A DNA stretch of 64,000 nt from assembly GCF_037975245.1 (NCBI RefSeq), contig NC_092569.1:10527001-10591000 (forward strand), read 5' to 3'. The stretch comes from Apostichopus japonicus (lineage: Eukaryota; Echinodermata; Holothuroidea; Aspidochirotida; Stichopodidae). Below are positions 27,741 through 38,900 of the stretch, piece by piece. Every line of letters starts with the position of its first letter. Position 1 is the stretch's first letter. The notes under the pieces were generated by a model that saw only the letters and a program-made list of their open reading frames with translations, was not told the origin of the DNA and ran no database searches. A program made the translations under genes and the position numbers.

Positions 27741-28846
27741 TATCCCAACTGTTGACCTAATTTATAGCCTAAACAAAAACAGGCCCACCCTCCTGCATTA
27801 ACCTGGCCTGATAAAGACTGAGACCCCCCCCCCGCCCCCTCATTTGAACATATTTTCAACAAAACATGTAATATTCACAGGTAGTTGGAGCAAATACATA
27901 ACTATAGCAATAATATATGTGCAATAGCCTAATAAGTTCGATAGTTTGGTGAAACGGAAAAGTAATGAATCGACTATACTTCTCGTATAGCGTTCTCACC
28001 AGTGTACAACCGCAGTGACGTACACATTGAGTATTCGAAAGGTGGAGAGAGCCCTCCCCCCGCCCCTCTCTCTGACTCTCTCTCTCTCCACCTCGAGTCA
28101 AATTTCAGACTGGCGCGACTGATATTTATTTAGGGGTATAAACACTTACGTTTGGTAGTCTGGGGTTTCTCCCGCCCCCTCACCCCAAATAGATCAAATG
28201 GTGCGTTATGAGGCATATTAGGACTTATAAATAAGTTTTACAAGTATGTCTAGATGCAAGGTTGTGCTAACAAACACTTTCGAGTTCTCCCGACTTAACG
28301 TTTCCCCCCGACTGACCATGGAGGTGGAGGACATAATTGTCCCCGCCCCCATTACCCCCTGTGCACGCTACTTTACTGCCGTCGTGCAAACACAGTGGCA
28401 AATTCAATGCAACATGAAGCTTTAAGTTTGAAATATTCTGTTAGTTGATCTACTCATTGGATCCATATACCGTTGTAGTTTAATTGTCATGATATACTAT
28501 CGAATAACATGACAGTTATAGTCAAAGTACGGTACTTAGTGATTGGAAAAGCTCTCTTGAAACTTCTGATACAGATACAATGATTTCACCCATGCAGAGT
28601 ATTCCCTTCCCTTACCCCCGTTACCTTTGAAATACTTAAGGTTACTCTGATCTTTCAACAAGGCAAGTGCACTACTAGCGCTTGAGTATGTAGGCGTTAT
28701 TATAATGGTTTCCTTTTGGTCTTTTAGTAAAAAAAGAGCTAACTAAGCATGGATGCTTTTTCAGTTTTACTTAGTGCCCGTATTATGTATGTATAGGCCA
28801 CTTTGTACAAGCATAAATGAAATCTTGAAACTGTGAAAATATATTA
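27741..28846. other. No gene seen
   Basis: C-rich tracts near 27825-27839 and a (ct)n run at about 28066-28088 stand in otherwise ordinary sequence. Confidence 0.45.
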
Positions 28847-29480
28847 CATAACAGGGGCGGATCCAGGGGGGGCCGACCCGGCCCCGGCCCCCCCTTTTTG
28901 GAAATCAGTTGCGTTTTTTTTTTATGTGGGAGTACTTCAAATTCCTAATAGGCATAACTTGGTGAAAGAAAAGCCTAATATATATCCAGCTGCTATTCCC
29001 TGAAACTCGATCGTTTTTATTCCAAATTTGAAACTAAGGCAATTATCAGGCCTACGCGACATCACGTATTAATTAGATACGGCTCAGTACCATAGTGCTG
29101 ACTATTACTTTCAGGGAAAATCAATGCACAGTTAGCAAGTATATCATAATTATCTGAATGAAAGGAGGTGTAGGCGGTTTTACACTATCTAACGCAACGT
29201 AGTCGCCAAGAACCTGAAGTATTTTTAAGGGAGGGCCCGAGGAACATGAACTTACAGCATGCTCCTCGTGGTGAAACATAATTGCACCTATTAGGTGAAT
29301 TGAGTGTACTGTTAATAGTAGGAGAGACTAGTGTAGGTTCTTATGACCAACTAGACCGGTTTCTGCTCTCAAACTTTATAGGAGGAGCTTCATCAGTAGT
29401 AGCCTTTGAATATTTTATATTCGGCCTGGGCGTCTCGTTCTCAAAATGCATCTATTTTCTGTGCACGAGTTTTTATGGAC

Positions 29481-31620
29481 TCATAGTGCAGCTATAAGAG
29501 CATCTAAAAGAGCTTCGTGTGAACCTTGAGAGTCAGCTGATTCTTCGTTAGTATGAAACCTTGAGTTAACAAGTAAATCTTTGAGATTTTGGGCCCTTTT
29601 GTAGGCTAGAATCGGTTCTTTTGGAAACAGTTTGGATAATTCCGCGTGCAGGGGCGTAGCGAGCGGGGGGGGGGTGTGGGGGTGTCACACCCCCAATAAT
29701 TTGGTCGCTGTCGGCAAATTTTGGGTCTGTCGGCAAAAGGAGAAAAAGTGAAGAGAGCGGAAGGGGAAGAAAGAAGGAAAGCTGAATAGAGAAAAGGAGA
29801 ACGGGAGCTTCTTTATCGGTTACTTCGATTTTCCAGTTCTTCATCTGATAAACTCATTCACCAATCCAATCACCCGACGCCTGCAAGTTAAAAACCTCTC
29901 GGCAAATAACTGATGTCACGGCCGTCAGTATAGATACTGTAGCCAGGCTCAGCTAGACGAGTGCCAGAATCGCCGGCAACTCAGTGAAAGAAATGGAATT
30001 AAAGGCTTCCGTATAGGCCGCAGCCCATGAGTCGTGCTATCGTGTGACAACGTGTTGTTATTATCCTCTGTTCAGAATGACGTCATCGCAGATGTCATTC
30101 GTTCTCCGTGGAAAACTTAAGGACACGGCTCACGAATTGTACACAATTTTTAACGTTTCTCGCTTGTATATCAATGAATGTTATTTATCATTACCGGAAA
30201 GTTTTCTGAACATTTTCATCACGAATTTTCACTATTTCAACGATCGGTGAAAGAGAAAACACAGTTCGATAATTGGTCCCAATTAATTCTTCTTCTGCCG
30301 ACTGCCATAAAAATAATATCGAAATGGAAATTCTACGGTGCCAAATTTGACTTCAAATATGCACCAGATTGCATCTAAGGACGTTTCAAAACTAAAAATT
30401 TTCCAAAGGGGAGGGGGACACCCCCTCCCCTTAGACCCCTCCCCCATTTCAGTCACATCTTCCAGATCCGTCAGCAAATCAAATCCTCCACACCCCTCCC
30501 CCCAACAAAAAAACTTCGCTACGCCCCTGTCCGCGTGTTGCGAGATTAAGTGCCAATGTTTCAAAAGTACATTTTTCAAATGCGTGGTTTTGATATGGGG
30601 TGTATAGGTAAGCTTGAACACCATTGGTGGTTCCTTTTGTTAAGGTTTGGTAGTGAGGTATTGCCCACGGTTTTCAAATTTTATGCCTTTCGTGGCTGAG
30701 GCAATTTCCTCTTTCTTATAGTTACGGAGTAACAGTTTCTCTGTGAACGCATTCTTTTTCTGTAAGAAATCAGTCTCATTGTTACATAGACGTGCGTATC
30801 GTAAGACTTCCCCTTTAATAAAGCCTTTAAAAGTGGCAATTGGGTGTGCATAGTTTCTGTCGAGGTATTGGAAGGTTTCCGTGGGTTTGGTGTAGACTTT
30901 GGTGTCTAATAACCCATTGGTTTCAAACCTTGGACCTTTGAAGATTTTCAAATCTAGGTATGTTACCTCGGTGTGTAATATTTCTACCGTAAACTTTAAG
31001 AAGCGGTGAATTTCATTCAACCTGTTTACTAGTTGTTTAAGTTCCTGAGGTGAACCGTCGTAAAGCAATAGAATTTCATCTCTATAGCGGAGCCATTTTA
31101 AGATTTTATTATCTGTCGGTAAAATCTGGTTTTCCAATCTATGCATGACGATATCACAGATTTCCGGAGAGGCTTGGCTACCCATGGCGCAACCGATCTT
31201 TTGTAGATAGAATTGGTTATTGAACTCGAAACAGTTTCTTGTTAAAAATAAGTTCAATTAGTTTGCGCATGGATATGGAAGATATTTTATTTATTCCATA
31301 TTCGCTTTTTTCCGCCTTTTCATAGACTTCTTGACATATATCTAATGCCTCCTCTTGGGGAGTATTGGTATACATGGCGACGACATCGAGTGTAGCAAGT
31401 ACTACTGCTTTTGGTAACGGGGTGTCTTCCACAATTTTCAGAATGTGATTTGTGTCTTTCACATAGGTGCTTTGTTTTGATACAATAGGAAGCAAGAAAT
31501 AGTCCACAAATTCCGATATTTTTTCGGTCGGTGATCCGTTTCCGCTTATTATCGGGCCCTCCCTTAAAAATACTTCAGGTTCTTGGCGACTACGTTGCTT
31601 TAGATAGTGTAAAACCGCCT
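29481..31620 (-). pseudogene. Broken Penelope-like reverse transcriptase
   Basis: Read on the - strand in three pieces. Piece 1 (about 31620-31255) has GPIISGNGSPTEKISEFVDY and LDVVAMYTNTPQEEALDI, RT motifs of Penelope-like elements. A frameshift near 31250 leads to piece 2 (to 30640), with FYLQKIGCAMGSQASPEI and KWLRYRDEILLL. The catalytic Y-x-D-D box is YRDE here, so the second Asp is Glu. After a stop at 30640 the reading resumes as VFKLTYTPHIKTTHLKNVLL and KHWHLISQHA, up to the hAT-like insertion at 30529. It continues beyond that insertion (29640) as LSKLFPKEPILAYKRAQNLK, ending at a TGA at 29483-29481. The frameshift, internal stop, changed catalytic residue and insertion make it inactive. 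Confidence 0.88.
29649..30529. mobile_element. hAT-like non-autonomous element, 881 bp, inside the Penelope-like element
   Basis: 14-bp terminal inverted repeats (caggggcgtagcga) and an exact 8-bp target duplication tccgcgtg (29641-29648 and 30530-30537) define both ends. Removing it rejoins the RT coding frame of the host element across the duplicated site. The short open frames inside (for example 30044-30250) match no transposase. A G-tract/C-tract block near the right end is shared with other elements in the window. Confidence 0.9.
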
Positions 31621-32192
31621 ACACCCCCCGTTCATTAATAAGTATATCATAATTATCTCATTGAATATATCTTGTTTTATGTTTTTTCTTGGGGTGAATC
31701 TGGTGTCATAATTTTCGCGCAAAAGAAAAAACGAATCGACGCAATAATAGTGTATCCATTGTACATGCACTGTTGAGCGTTGTTAAATATGTGTCTATCG
31801 AGAAAAAATATGTGCACAAAAAAGCGTGTCTGCAACGTTTCTGGTGTTTCTAGTTTTTGGCTAAATGTTTCACCATTTTGCATCTAAGCACTCACAATTA
31901 ACCAAAAATTTCCAAGGGGAGGGGGACAACCCCTCCCCCTAGACCCTTTCCCCCAGGACGCAGATCACTAAAGTGCTACCATCGGGATGTCGGCCCCCCC
32001 TTTCTCAAAATCCTGGATCCGCCCCTGCATAATACCAACGTTTGTAACGAAGAACGCTTTGCAACTTCTAGTAAACAGTGAACATTTTCTCACTGAATAA
32101 TTTCCATTTCCAAGAAGTGAATTATTATTCAACTTTTAGTCTCTTTTAGTTTTAGGTCTATTACAGGTATCCGTTAACAAGGATATACCATT

Positions 32193-32330
32193 GCGCATGC
32201 GCTTGATCTTCTATTTGACCTTACAAATTATCATAATTTGAACTTTCTCGACTAGTCAATCACAGAACACGAACACGAACGAAGAAGGGAGTATTCTGTT
32301 AATACAACATTTATTGTTCTTACAAAGGGT
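32193..32330 (+). promoter_or_regulatory. Candidate MAPRE promoter with NRF-1-like palindrome
   Basis: ttgcgcatgcgct at about 32195-32207 matches the NRF-1 consensus, common in promoters of housekeeping genes. Downstream, a possible donor (aaag|ggtaaat near 32325) could end a non-coding first exon. It lies about 3.6 kb before the first coding exon of MAPRE and outside the nested transposon. Speculative. Confidence 0.25.
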
Positions 32331-33121
32331 AAATCTGGTAGTAGATTTTGATATCACAATATGTACCTACTGTGGTAACGTTTTTTTTCTTTGAAAAGCT
32401 ATGAATTGAGGATGTCTTGGTTTCTTGTATGCATGAACCGGAAGATCAGCACGACTTATTTGGCGGTTAGGCCGTGCATCCTACCGTTTGCACACGAGTC
32501 AATTAGTCATTAGACCGACATGATACATAGCCTTGTAGGCCTAGTACTAGTAGAACATGACTGATCACCTGCGCTTCGGCGACTGTGACATGATTAAACA
32601 TACCACAATAATGTTAGCGAAAAGTGCATATATGTACGCTAGGTTGTCGAGAAGTATGACTCGAAGATGGTTTAATATAACTGTGTTCATGTTTGCCTAG
32701 GCATTGCTTAGCTTTGAAATTATTTTGTTTTTGTAACAGCATAAACAAAGCCCAAGGTTTCACTTTCAGCATTCACTATTTAGGCTTTAGGGCAATGATA
32801 CACTAGTTAATGATACGGTGATGGAATTAAGAAGTGCACTACCATAGTACTTAGTGTCAGTAGTAGTTGGTACAGATAGGCCTACGTTAGGCTGTAACTT
32901 TGTAAGCTGACTGCATCTAGGCTAAGCTACACGTAAGCCTATTGTGGCCTACAGAGTAGTGATTATGTACTACTACTATTACAAGGCCTAGGCTACAATG
33001 TATGTGGAAATAAGTTGTGAAGTATAATCTTATGCCAAGGCTAGGCTCATTTTGAATTTGGCTAATAGGTTACATTTACACATGTACATGTATATAATAA
33101 GTAAAATAATAATAATAAAAA

Positions 33122-33408
33122 GGCCGTGGCTATTCTTACGACGAGTCGTAACAATTATTTATAAACTATTCTTACGACAATGGCAAATTCAAGTGCAGTA
33201 AAGTAAATAAAGCAACTGCGCATGTAGTAGGGGTAACCCTAACCCTAAACATAACCCTAAACCTCAATCCTAACCCTTACCCTAACCCTAACCGCAAATT
33301 ATTGTTACTCCTCGTCGTAAAAATAGTACTCCTGGTCATGAAAATAGCAACTGCGCATGCGTAGTCGGAAATTATTCTTACAACTAGTCGTAAGAATAGC
33401 TACTTTGT
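33122..33408 (+). mobile_element. 287-bp hAT-like MITE carrying telomere-like repeats, copy 1
   Basis: Flanked by an 8-bp duplication aataaaaa (33114-33121 and 33409-33416). Subterminal inverted repeats read ggctattcttacgac at the left and its complement at the right, each containing a small palindrome. The middle (about 33230-33293) is a degenerate (CCCTAA)n tract. A second complete copy lies inverted at 46528-46816. Confidence 0.9.
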
Positions 33409-33416
33409 AATAAAAA

Positions 33417-35803
33417 ACATCAAAACATTGGTCTTATGCTTGCTACTGATTGTAAAGTAATTGACTTGGATGGATTTATCAAATAAAAACATGACAAGTC
33501 TCTGACTTCAACACATATATATTTACAAGGAATAACATAACAAGAACGGAAACACAACTTAGAGACATCAGGTAGGAATGTGAAGTGAAGGCATATGCCT
33601 CGTGTACTGCATATATTTATCAATTGGTTGGGGACCTCTGATTGGCCTATTCGAATAACAGTACACGTCATGTTTTAACATGAGCTATGCTCGATTCTTA
33701 AGAATAAGTTTTGGCAAAATAAGTTTTGGCAAGTCAGTTGGTGATGAAAACTGATTATCAAACAAAATCAGTAAATGTTTATTTTTCTTTCAATGAAACA
33801 CTGTCCTGCAACGGCAATTATCATATATGGCTTGACTTTGCATGGATTTCCGTAGGCTGTATGCTCAGATAATACAGAGAAGAGAAACAGCTAAATTGTA
33901 AAGGATACATCTTCTTTCACAAAGTTGTTTCAGCTGTAGGACTCTTTTACTATGAGTATCATCGGAGAGTATCATTTTGTCATCAAACTGTATTATCACC
34001 CTCAGTCCCCATCCCAACCAAAACCCCTCCTCCTCCCCCCTCCTGAGAAAAAGTCCCTCACACTGTACCCCTGTTCCATATCCCCACTGTTCTAGCAAAA
34101 AGTTGCTTTCCTCACTCTCTGAATGACAACTGGTAACTTCAATACAAGCCTATTTTGCTATAAGTCTTCTTTTCTGTGTCACAAACATTTGGACTAAAAT
34201 AACCTTTGACATTTAGCATCTCATAGCCTGTATTTGTTGACATGGCTATTTCCAGTAAAAAAAAAGCCTCATAATTGTTGTTCAAAGAATTACAAATTCA
34301 CTAGATTTGCTTATTTCCTCACTTACCTGTCGCATTTCTGTGTATGCATTCTGATCTGTCAAATAATTCGTACAGCACTGTGGCTCCCAAGGACCAGCTT
34401 TCTGTTGGTCAACATTTCTATTTGAATTAGCCATTCAGAAGAATTTTAACTGTCATTTCTAGTTGGATTTTTCATATACGTATAAACTGGAACTGCTGCT
34501 CTGTCTCTGGACACAGAAAAGACATCTTTATTCAAAAGAAAAGGGGATAAATTCCCCCTCCCCACCCCCTCCTCTTTGTTTTTCCACCTGGTCCATCAGA
34601 ACCGAAACTGTTATGTAGCCAAGAACTTTGTCAATAGCAAACACTAAACAGTAAATTATAAAAGTATCTTCTATTTAGCAACTGTTGGTAAATGTAAAGT
34701 CATGCTTGTTTAGACTCTTTTCACTTTGCAGTTTACATCTATAGTGTAGTTCATAAAAAAAGTAGAAAACTTAAATAGCATAATATCCATCATTCCAAAC
34801 AAAGGGGGGGGGGGTGGTCTGATGTACCAGTACTATATCTTTACATATCTATACACCGTCACCACGTGACAACGATACAAAAGCTCACAAATGTGAACCT
34901 TAATTTATGAGATGTGTCTGCAGTTAATGGGATGTACATTTGATATTCTGCAGTATGGAAAGAGTGTATTATGTCATAATCATCCTGGTCAAAAGTTTGG
35001 GAAGTTCATATGAGAGTTGAAGAATCATTCACATTACTGATAGTTTGTTTAATTTAATTCATTGCATTGCACTAAACTAGATCTGTCTTCATTGGCAACC
35101 CAATTTCATCATGATAATGTTTTTCCATTTTACCACATGTCTGTGAAATTGTTATATATCTGATACATTTACAAAGCTACCCTTTACTCAGGAAGTGACC
35201 AGGACTCTAATATCTGCCAGAGTAATCAAATATGAGGTCACAAGCATGTAAGGTGTAGGTGTCATGATGTAGTGGTGAATTGGATCATAATGATGTAGTT
35301 TGTGTCCTATGGTGGTTAAGGGCTCGTTTGTATATATATTGGAATTTGTCATCTTAAAATTAGATATTCAAAGGTTGTGTCACTTCTGGAGCCAAGTTCA
35401 AGTTTTTTTCAATGAGCAATAAAGAATAATAATTTGAAGTAACGTACTATATAGATCAATGTTGAAGTCTATAGGCTGTATGCTCTGTTAAAGCTATAGT
35501 GCGCAGTCAGGAACTGTACATATGGTTTGATGGGCATTTATCAACTGAAAGTCGAGACTAATATTGTTCCACCAATTCAGTCCTGGATGTCTTAGTTGGA
35601 GATAACAGCTAAAGAATATTGTATAGATGAACATGAAGTTTTAATTTTTTTTGGGGGGGGGGGATTTCAAATTTAACCAAATCAAAGTAATGTAAATATA
35701 ATAGTAAAATGATGGTCTTTTGAAGGAAGAATAGTATACATCAACTGGTTTACATAATACATAGTATAATTATTATTATGATTATCATCTCTTCACATTT
35801 CAG
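33417..35803. other. Upstream intron or flank of MAPRE; nothing else seen
   Basis: Probably the first intron of MAPRE, since the ATG exon has a splice acceptor at its 5' border. G9 tracts lie near 34805 and 35654. No non-coding exon could be pinned down. Confidence 0.4.
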
Positions 35804-35813
35804 GTACAAAGCA

Positions 35814-35934
35814 ATGGCGGTCAACGTGTTCAGTACGAGCAGTTCGACGGAAAACTTGAGTCGACACGAGATGCTATCTTGGATCAACGGCAGCTTAGCT
35901 TTAAGTTATACAAAAATAGAACAATTATGTTCAG
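35814..35934 (+). CDS. MAPRE: MAPRE coding exon 1 (start codon, N-terminus of CH domain)
   Basis: The acceptor cag ends at 35803, giving 10 nt of 5' UTR before the ATG at 35814. The exon encodes residues 1-40 plus the first base of a Gly codon, and its donor gtaaac starts at 35935. It includes [12 protein letters not shown] and TKIEQLCS, the hallmark start of the EB CH domain. The reading frame is open upstream to an earlier ATG at 35778, but that lies in the intron's acceptor tract and is not expected to be used. Confidence 0.95.
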
Positions 35935-38900
35935 GTAAACTGACCTCATATATATGTTAATATCCTAGTACTGTATCTCTCTGTTTTCGTTTCCGATTCA
36001 AGATAAATCTGCCACAGCGCTTATTGTAACAGAACTTTACTATTTTAGTATTCTATTAGAAAGTCTCCTCATCGTCACTCACCGTACTGAAAAGTCTCCC
36101 TGGATAGGAGAGCAATCTGGTGGAATGACTAAAGCAGTGGACTTTCGATTTAAAATGGTCGCAGGTTCCAGTCCTCCCCAGATTTGGGCGTTGTGTCCTT
36201 GGGCACGATCCTCAAATCTTCCATTGCCTCTCTCCACCCAGGTATATAAATAGGGACCTGCTGGTAAACTATATCGTTTACAGGCCTGTAACCTCACTAG
36301 GGATGCACCGGATCCAAATTTTTGGATCCGGCCGGAACTGGATTTTGCCGGATAGTACATGTACTCCGGCCGGAACCGGATTTTTTCAATAAAAAAAAGA
36401 AAATCATTAATAAGAAGTGGAAGTATGAAACAAGGAGCAAATCTTATGTGAGGTATACGCATATTATAAAGAAGGTGAAATTAAGACCCCATTTATGAGA
36501 TTAAATATGACTTGAAGTGGTGTAATCTACATTCTTTAATAAAATAACTACAATATAATTGTTGACAAGCTTGATACAATATGTAAATTTGTTTGCTGGA
36601 AAAATACTGCATACTACCTACCTTTTTAAGGAATAATTCAGGCCAGATTTCGAAAAAGATCCAGCCAGATTTTGCAAAAGATCCGGCCGGATATTTTTCA
36701 AAATCCGGCCGGAACCGGATAATTGCTCACTATCCGGCCGGATAGTCCGGCCAGACCGGATATCCGGTGCATCCCTAAACCTCACCCTAATGGGATGTCC
36801 TCAAGTGGGATGTGTAGATGTGGCACGGTGTAGTGTACCTGGAGCGACTGTTTGACTTGTACAGCTTTGACCAAGTTTCATAACCACACTGATTCTTGTG
36901 GCCTTAAAATCTGCAACAACAAGAAAAGGAGAAAACACAATTCATGCAATTCCCACAGAGCCTTCTTTTGATTTTTATGTTAACAAATTAGAATAATACA
37001 CCTGAAGTACATTTCAAGGTATCTTCAAATTTTGCAATTTTGTGATGTACTTTTCTATCTTTTTCAATTTTCTTCTTTTTCAATTTTCTTTGTAGGTGCT
37101 GTTTATTGTCAGTTTATGGATATGCTATTTGAAAATGTAGTACCCATGAAGAGGGTGAAGTTTGGAGGCAAGTTGGAACACGAATTTATCCAGAACTTTA
37201 AAATACTGCAGGGAGCATTCAAGAAATGTGGTGTAGATAAGGTAAGATCAAACGGGTGAATTGCTCAGAACTTCCAAGGTTTGCCTTAAGACTTTAACCA
37301 GAGGATAATTTAAATGTTCTGGTATACACAAATGGTCGAGGTGCTACAAGAGTCAAACGATTTGTTTCGGTATAGGAAAACGATAGTACTTGATAAGAGA
37401 CCAAATGCTTTGGGCTTTTCAACACCACTTCACAAAATAATGAACAACACAGTATTCCACGATAGTCCCTGCAGCTTCCCGAGGGCGCCATACTCCTTCC
37501 GCAAGAGAGAGGACAAGAAGAAAACATGTTTCATCTTACCATTAAATATTTCATGTCACTTTTTGGTTCCTTGCTTTAGCAAAAGGAACCTATGCAGTCA
37601 GGTTGGCGTGTGTGTGTATGTGTGTGTGTCTGTGACACTTGCTTGGGTACGCTCTATCTCAATAAGGGAATGTTGGATTGAGGCCAAACTTGGACTATAG
37701 ATCCGCCATATGGAGAAGGTGTGCCCTATTGTTTTTGGTGCCCACAAAGGTCACCAAAGGTCAGTTATGGTCCAAAAACGGAAAATATTAAAACTGCAAT
37801 AACTCCCAGTGCCAATGTGCGACAAGGTTGATATTTTGGGACAAGTTGTGAACTGGTTAGGGGAACATTTTCAAACTTAACGGTCATGTGATCCGAGGTC
37901 ACCAAAGGTCAATTAATGATAAAAAACTAGTATTTTTGCGATAACTTGAAAACGAAATGTCCGTTAGGGTTGGGAGTTGCTTCAATGTTATCCAATTGTC
38001 AACCCGCATGTGGGTGACCCTTGACCTCAATTTGACCTCTGGTGACCTTTACGTGTTTTTGGGGATTTTTACAGTTTTGATGCTATTTTCAGATGTCAAA
38101 GGTACCTTCTGATCATAAATGTCAATAGGTTGACCCCGTGTGACCTTTATGTGCGAAGTTATATGGGGTCAAAGTTTTTCGGTCGGAGTTAGGATGGTTG
38201 TACAGACTTATCGTTTTGTTTTTTGGAATCAGGAGATTAAACTACATCTGAATCCAAGGTCAAAAGGTCAAAGGTCACATTAGAAAAAATGTGCTTATTT
38301 TGGGAGGAAACAAGCAAAAAAGAAAATGTTTGGTTTTGATGCTAGATTTGGATATCAAAGGTACCTTCCGATCAAAAATGTCAATTGGTTGACATTCGTG
38401 TGACCTTCGTGTGCGAAGTTATACGAGGTCAAAGTTAATTTTCAGACATTTAATGCAATAACTCCCAGTTCCAAGGTGTGACATGGTTGATATTTTTGGA
38501 CAAGTTGCAAATGGTATAGGGGAATATTTTCAAACTTAACGGTCATGTGATCCGAGGTCACCAAAGGTCAATTAATGTTAAAAAACTAGTATTTTGGAGG
38601 TAGAAAATGGGCAAAGAAAAAAATGTTTGAATTTGTATAGTTTGATGTTCTATTTAGGTCTCATCAATCAAAAATTTTCATAAGTTGACCCAAGGTGACC
38701 TTTGTATGTTAAGTTATATGAGGTCAAAGTTAATCTTCAGACATTTAGTGTAATAACTCCCAGTGCCAAGGTGTTACACAGTTGATATTTTGAGACAAGT
38801 TGCAAATGGTATAGGGGAATATTTTCAAACTTAACGGTCATGTGATCCGAGGTCACCAAAGGTCAATTAATGATAAAAAACTAGTTTTTTGGCGATAACT

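Larger units (their letters stand above)
29156..31639 (-). mobile_element. Penelope-like retroelement, 5'-truncated, with inverted ends
   Basis: The element is bounded by a 19-bp direct repeat aagtatatcataattatct at 29137-29155 and 31640-31658, a clear target-site duplication. Inside, about 80 bp at the left end (29163-29237) repeats the right end in inverted orientation, so the start of the truncated RT-coding part is present at both ends. Penelope-like elements are known for such partial or inverted terminal copies. Minus the 889 bp of a later insertion it is about 1.6 kb. No GIY-YIG endonuclease could be read. Confidence 0.85.
28852..32027. mobile_element. Outer non-autonomous DNA transposon (host of a nested block)
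   Basis: The ends are inverted: caggggcggatccagg at 28852 and its complement ending at 32027. A 5-bp cataa lies directly outside both ends (28847-28851 and 32028-32032). The right part carries the C-rich hairpin-like block (about 31905-31960) shared with other elements here. Without the Penelope-like insertion and one copy of its duplicated target it would be about 0.67 kb. The end sequence resembles hAT-type miniature elements, but the duplication is not the usual 8 bp. Confidence 0.75.

Noticed and set aside
30044-30250. Open frame inside the inner hAT-like element
   Set aside because: No transposase motif, and the element is non-autonomous in size and ends.
33230-33293. Chromosome-fusion scar or telomere end
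   Set aside because: The telomere-like tract is internal to a MITE that has an 8-bp duplication and a second copy elsewhere.
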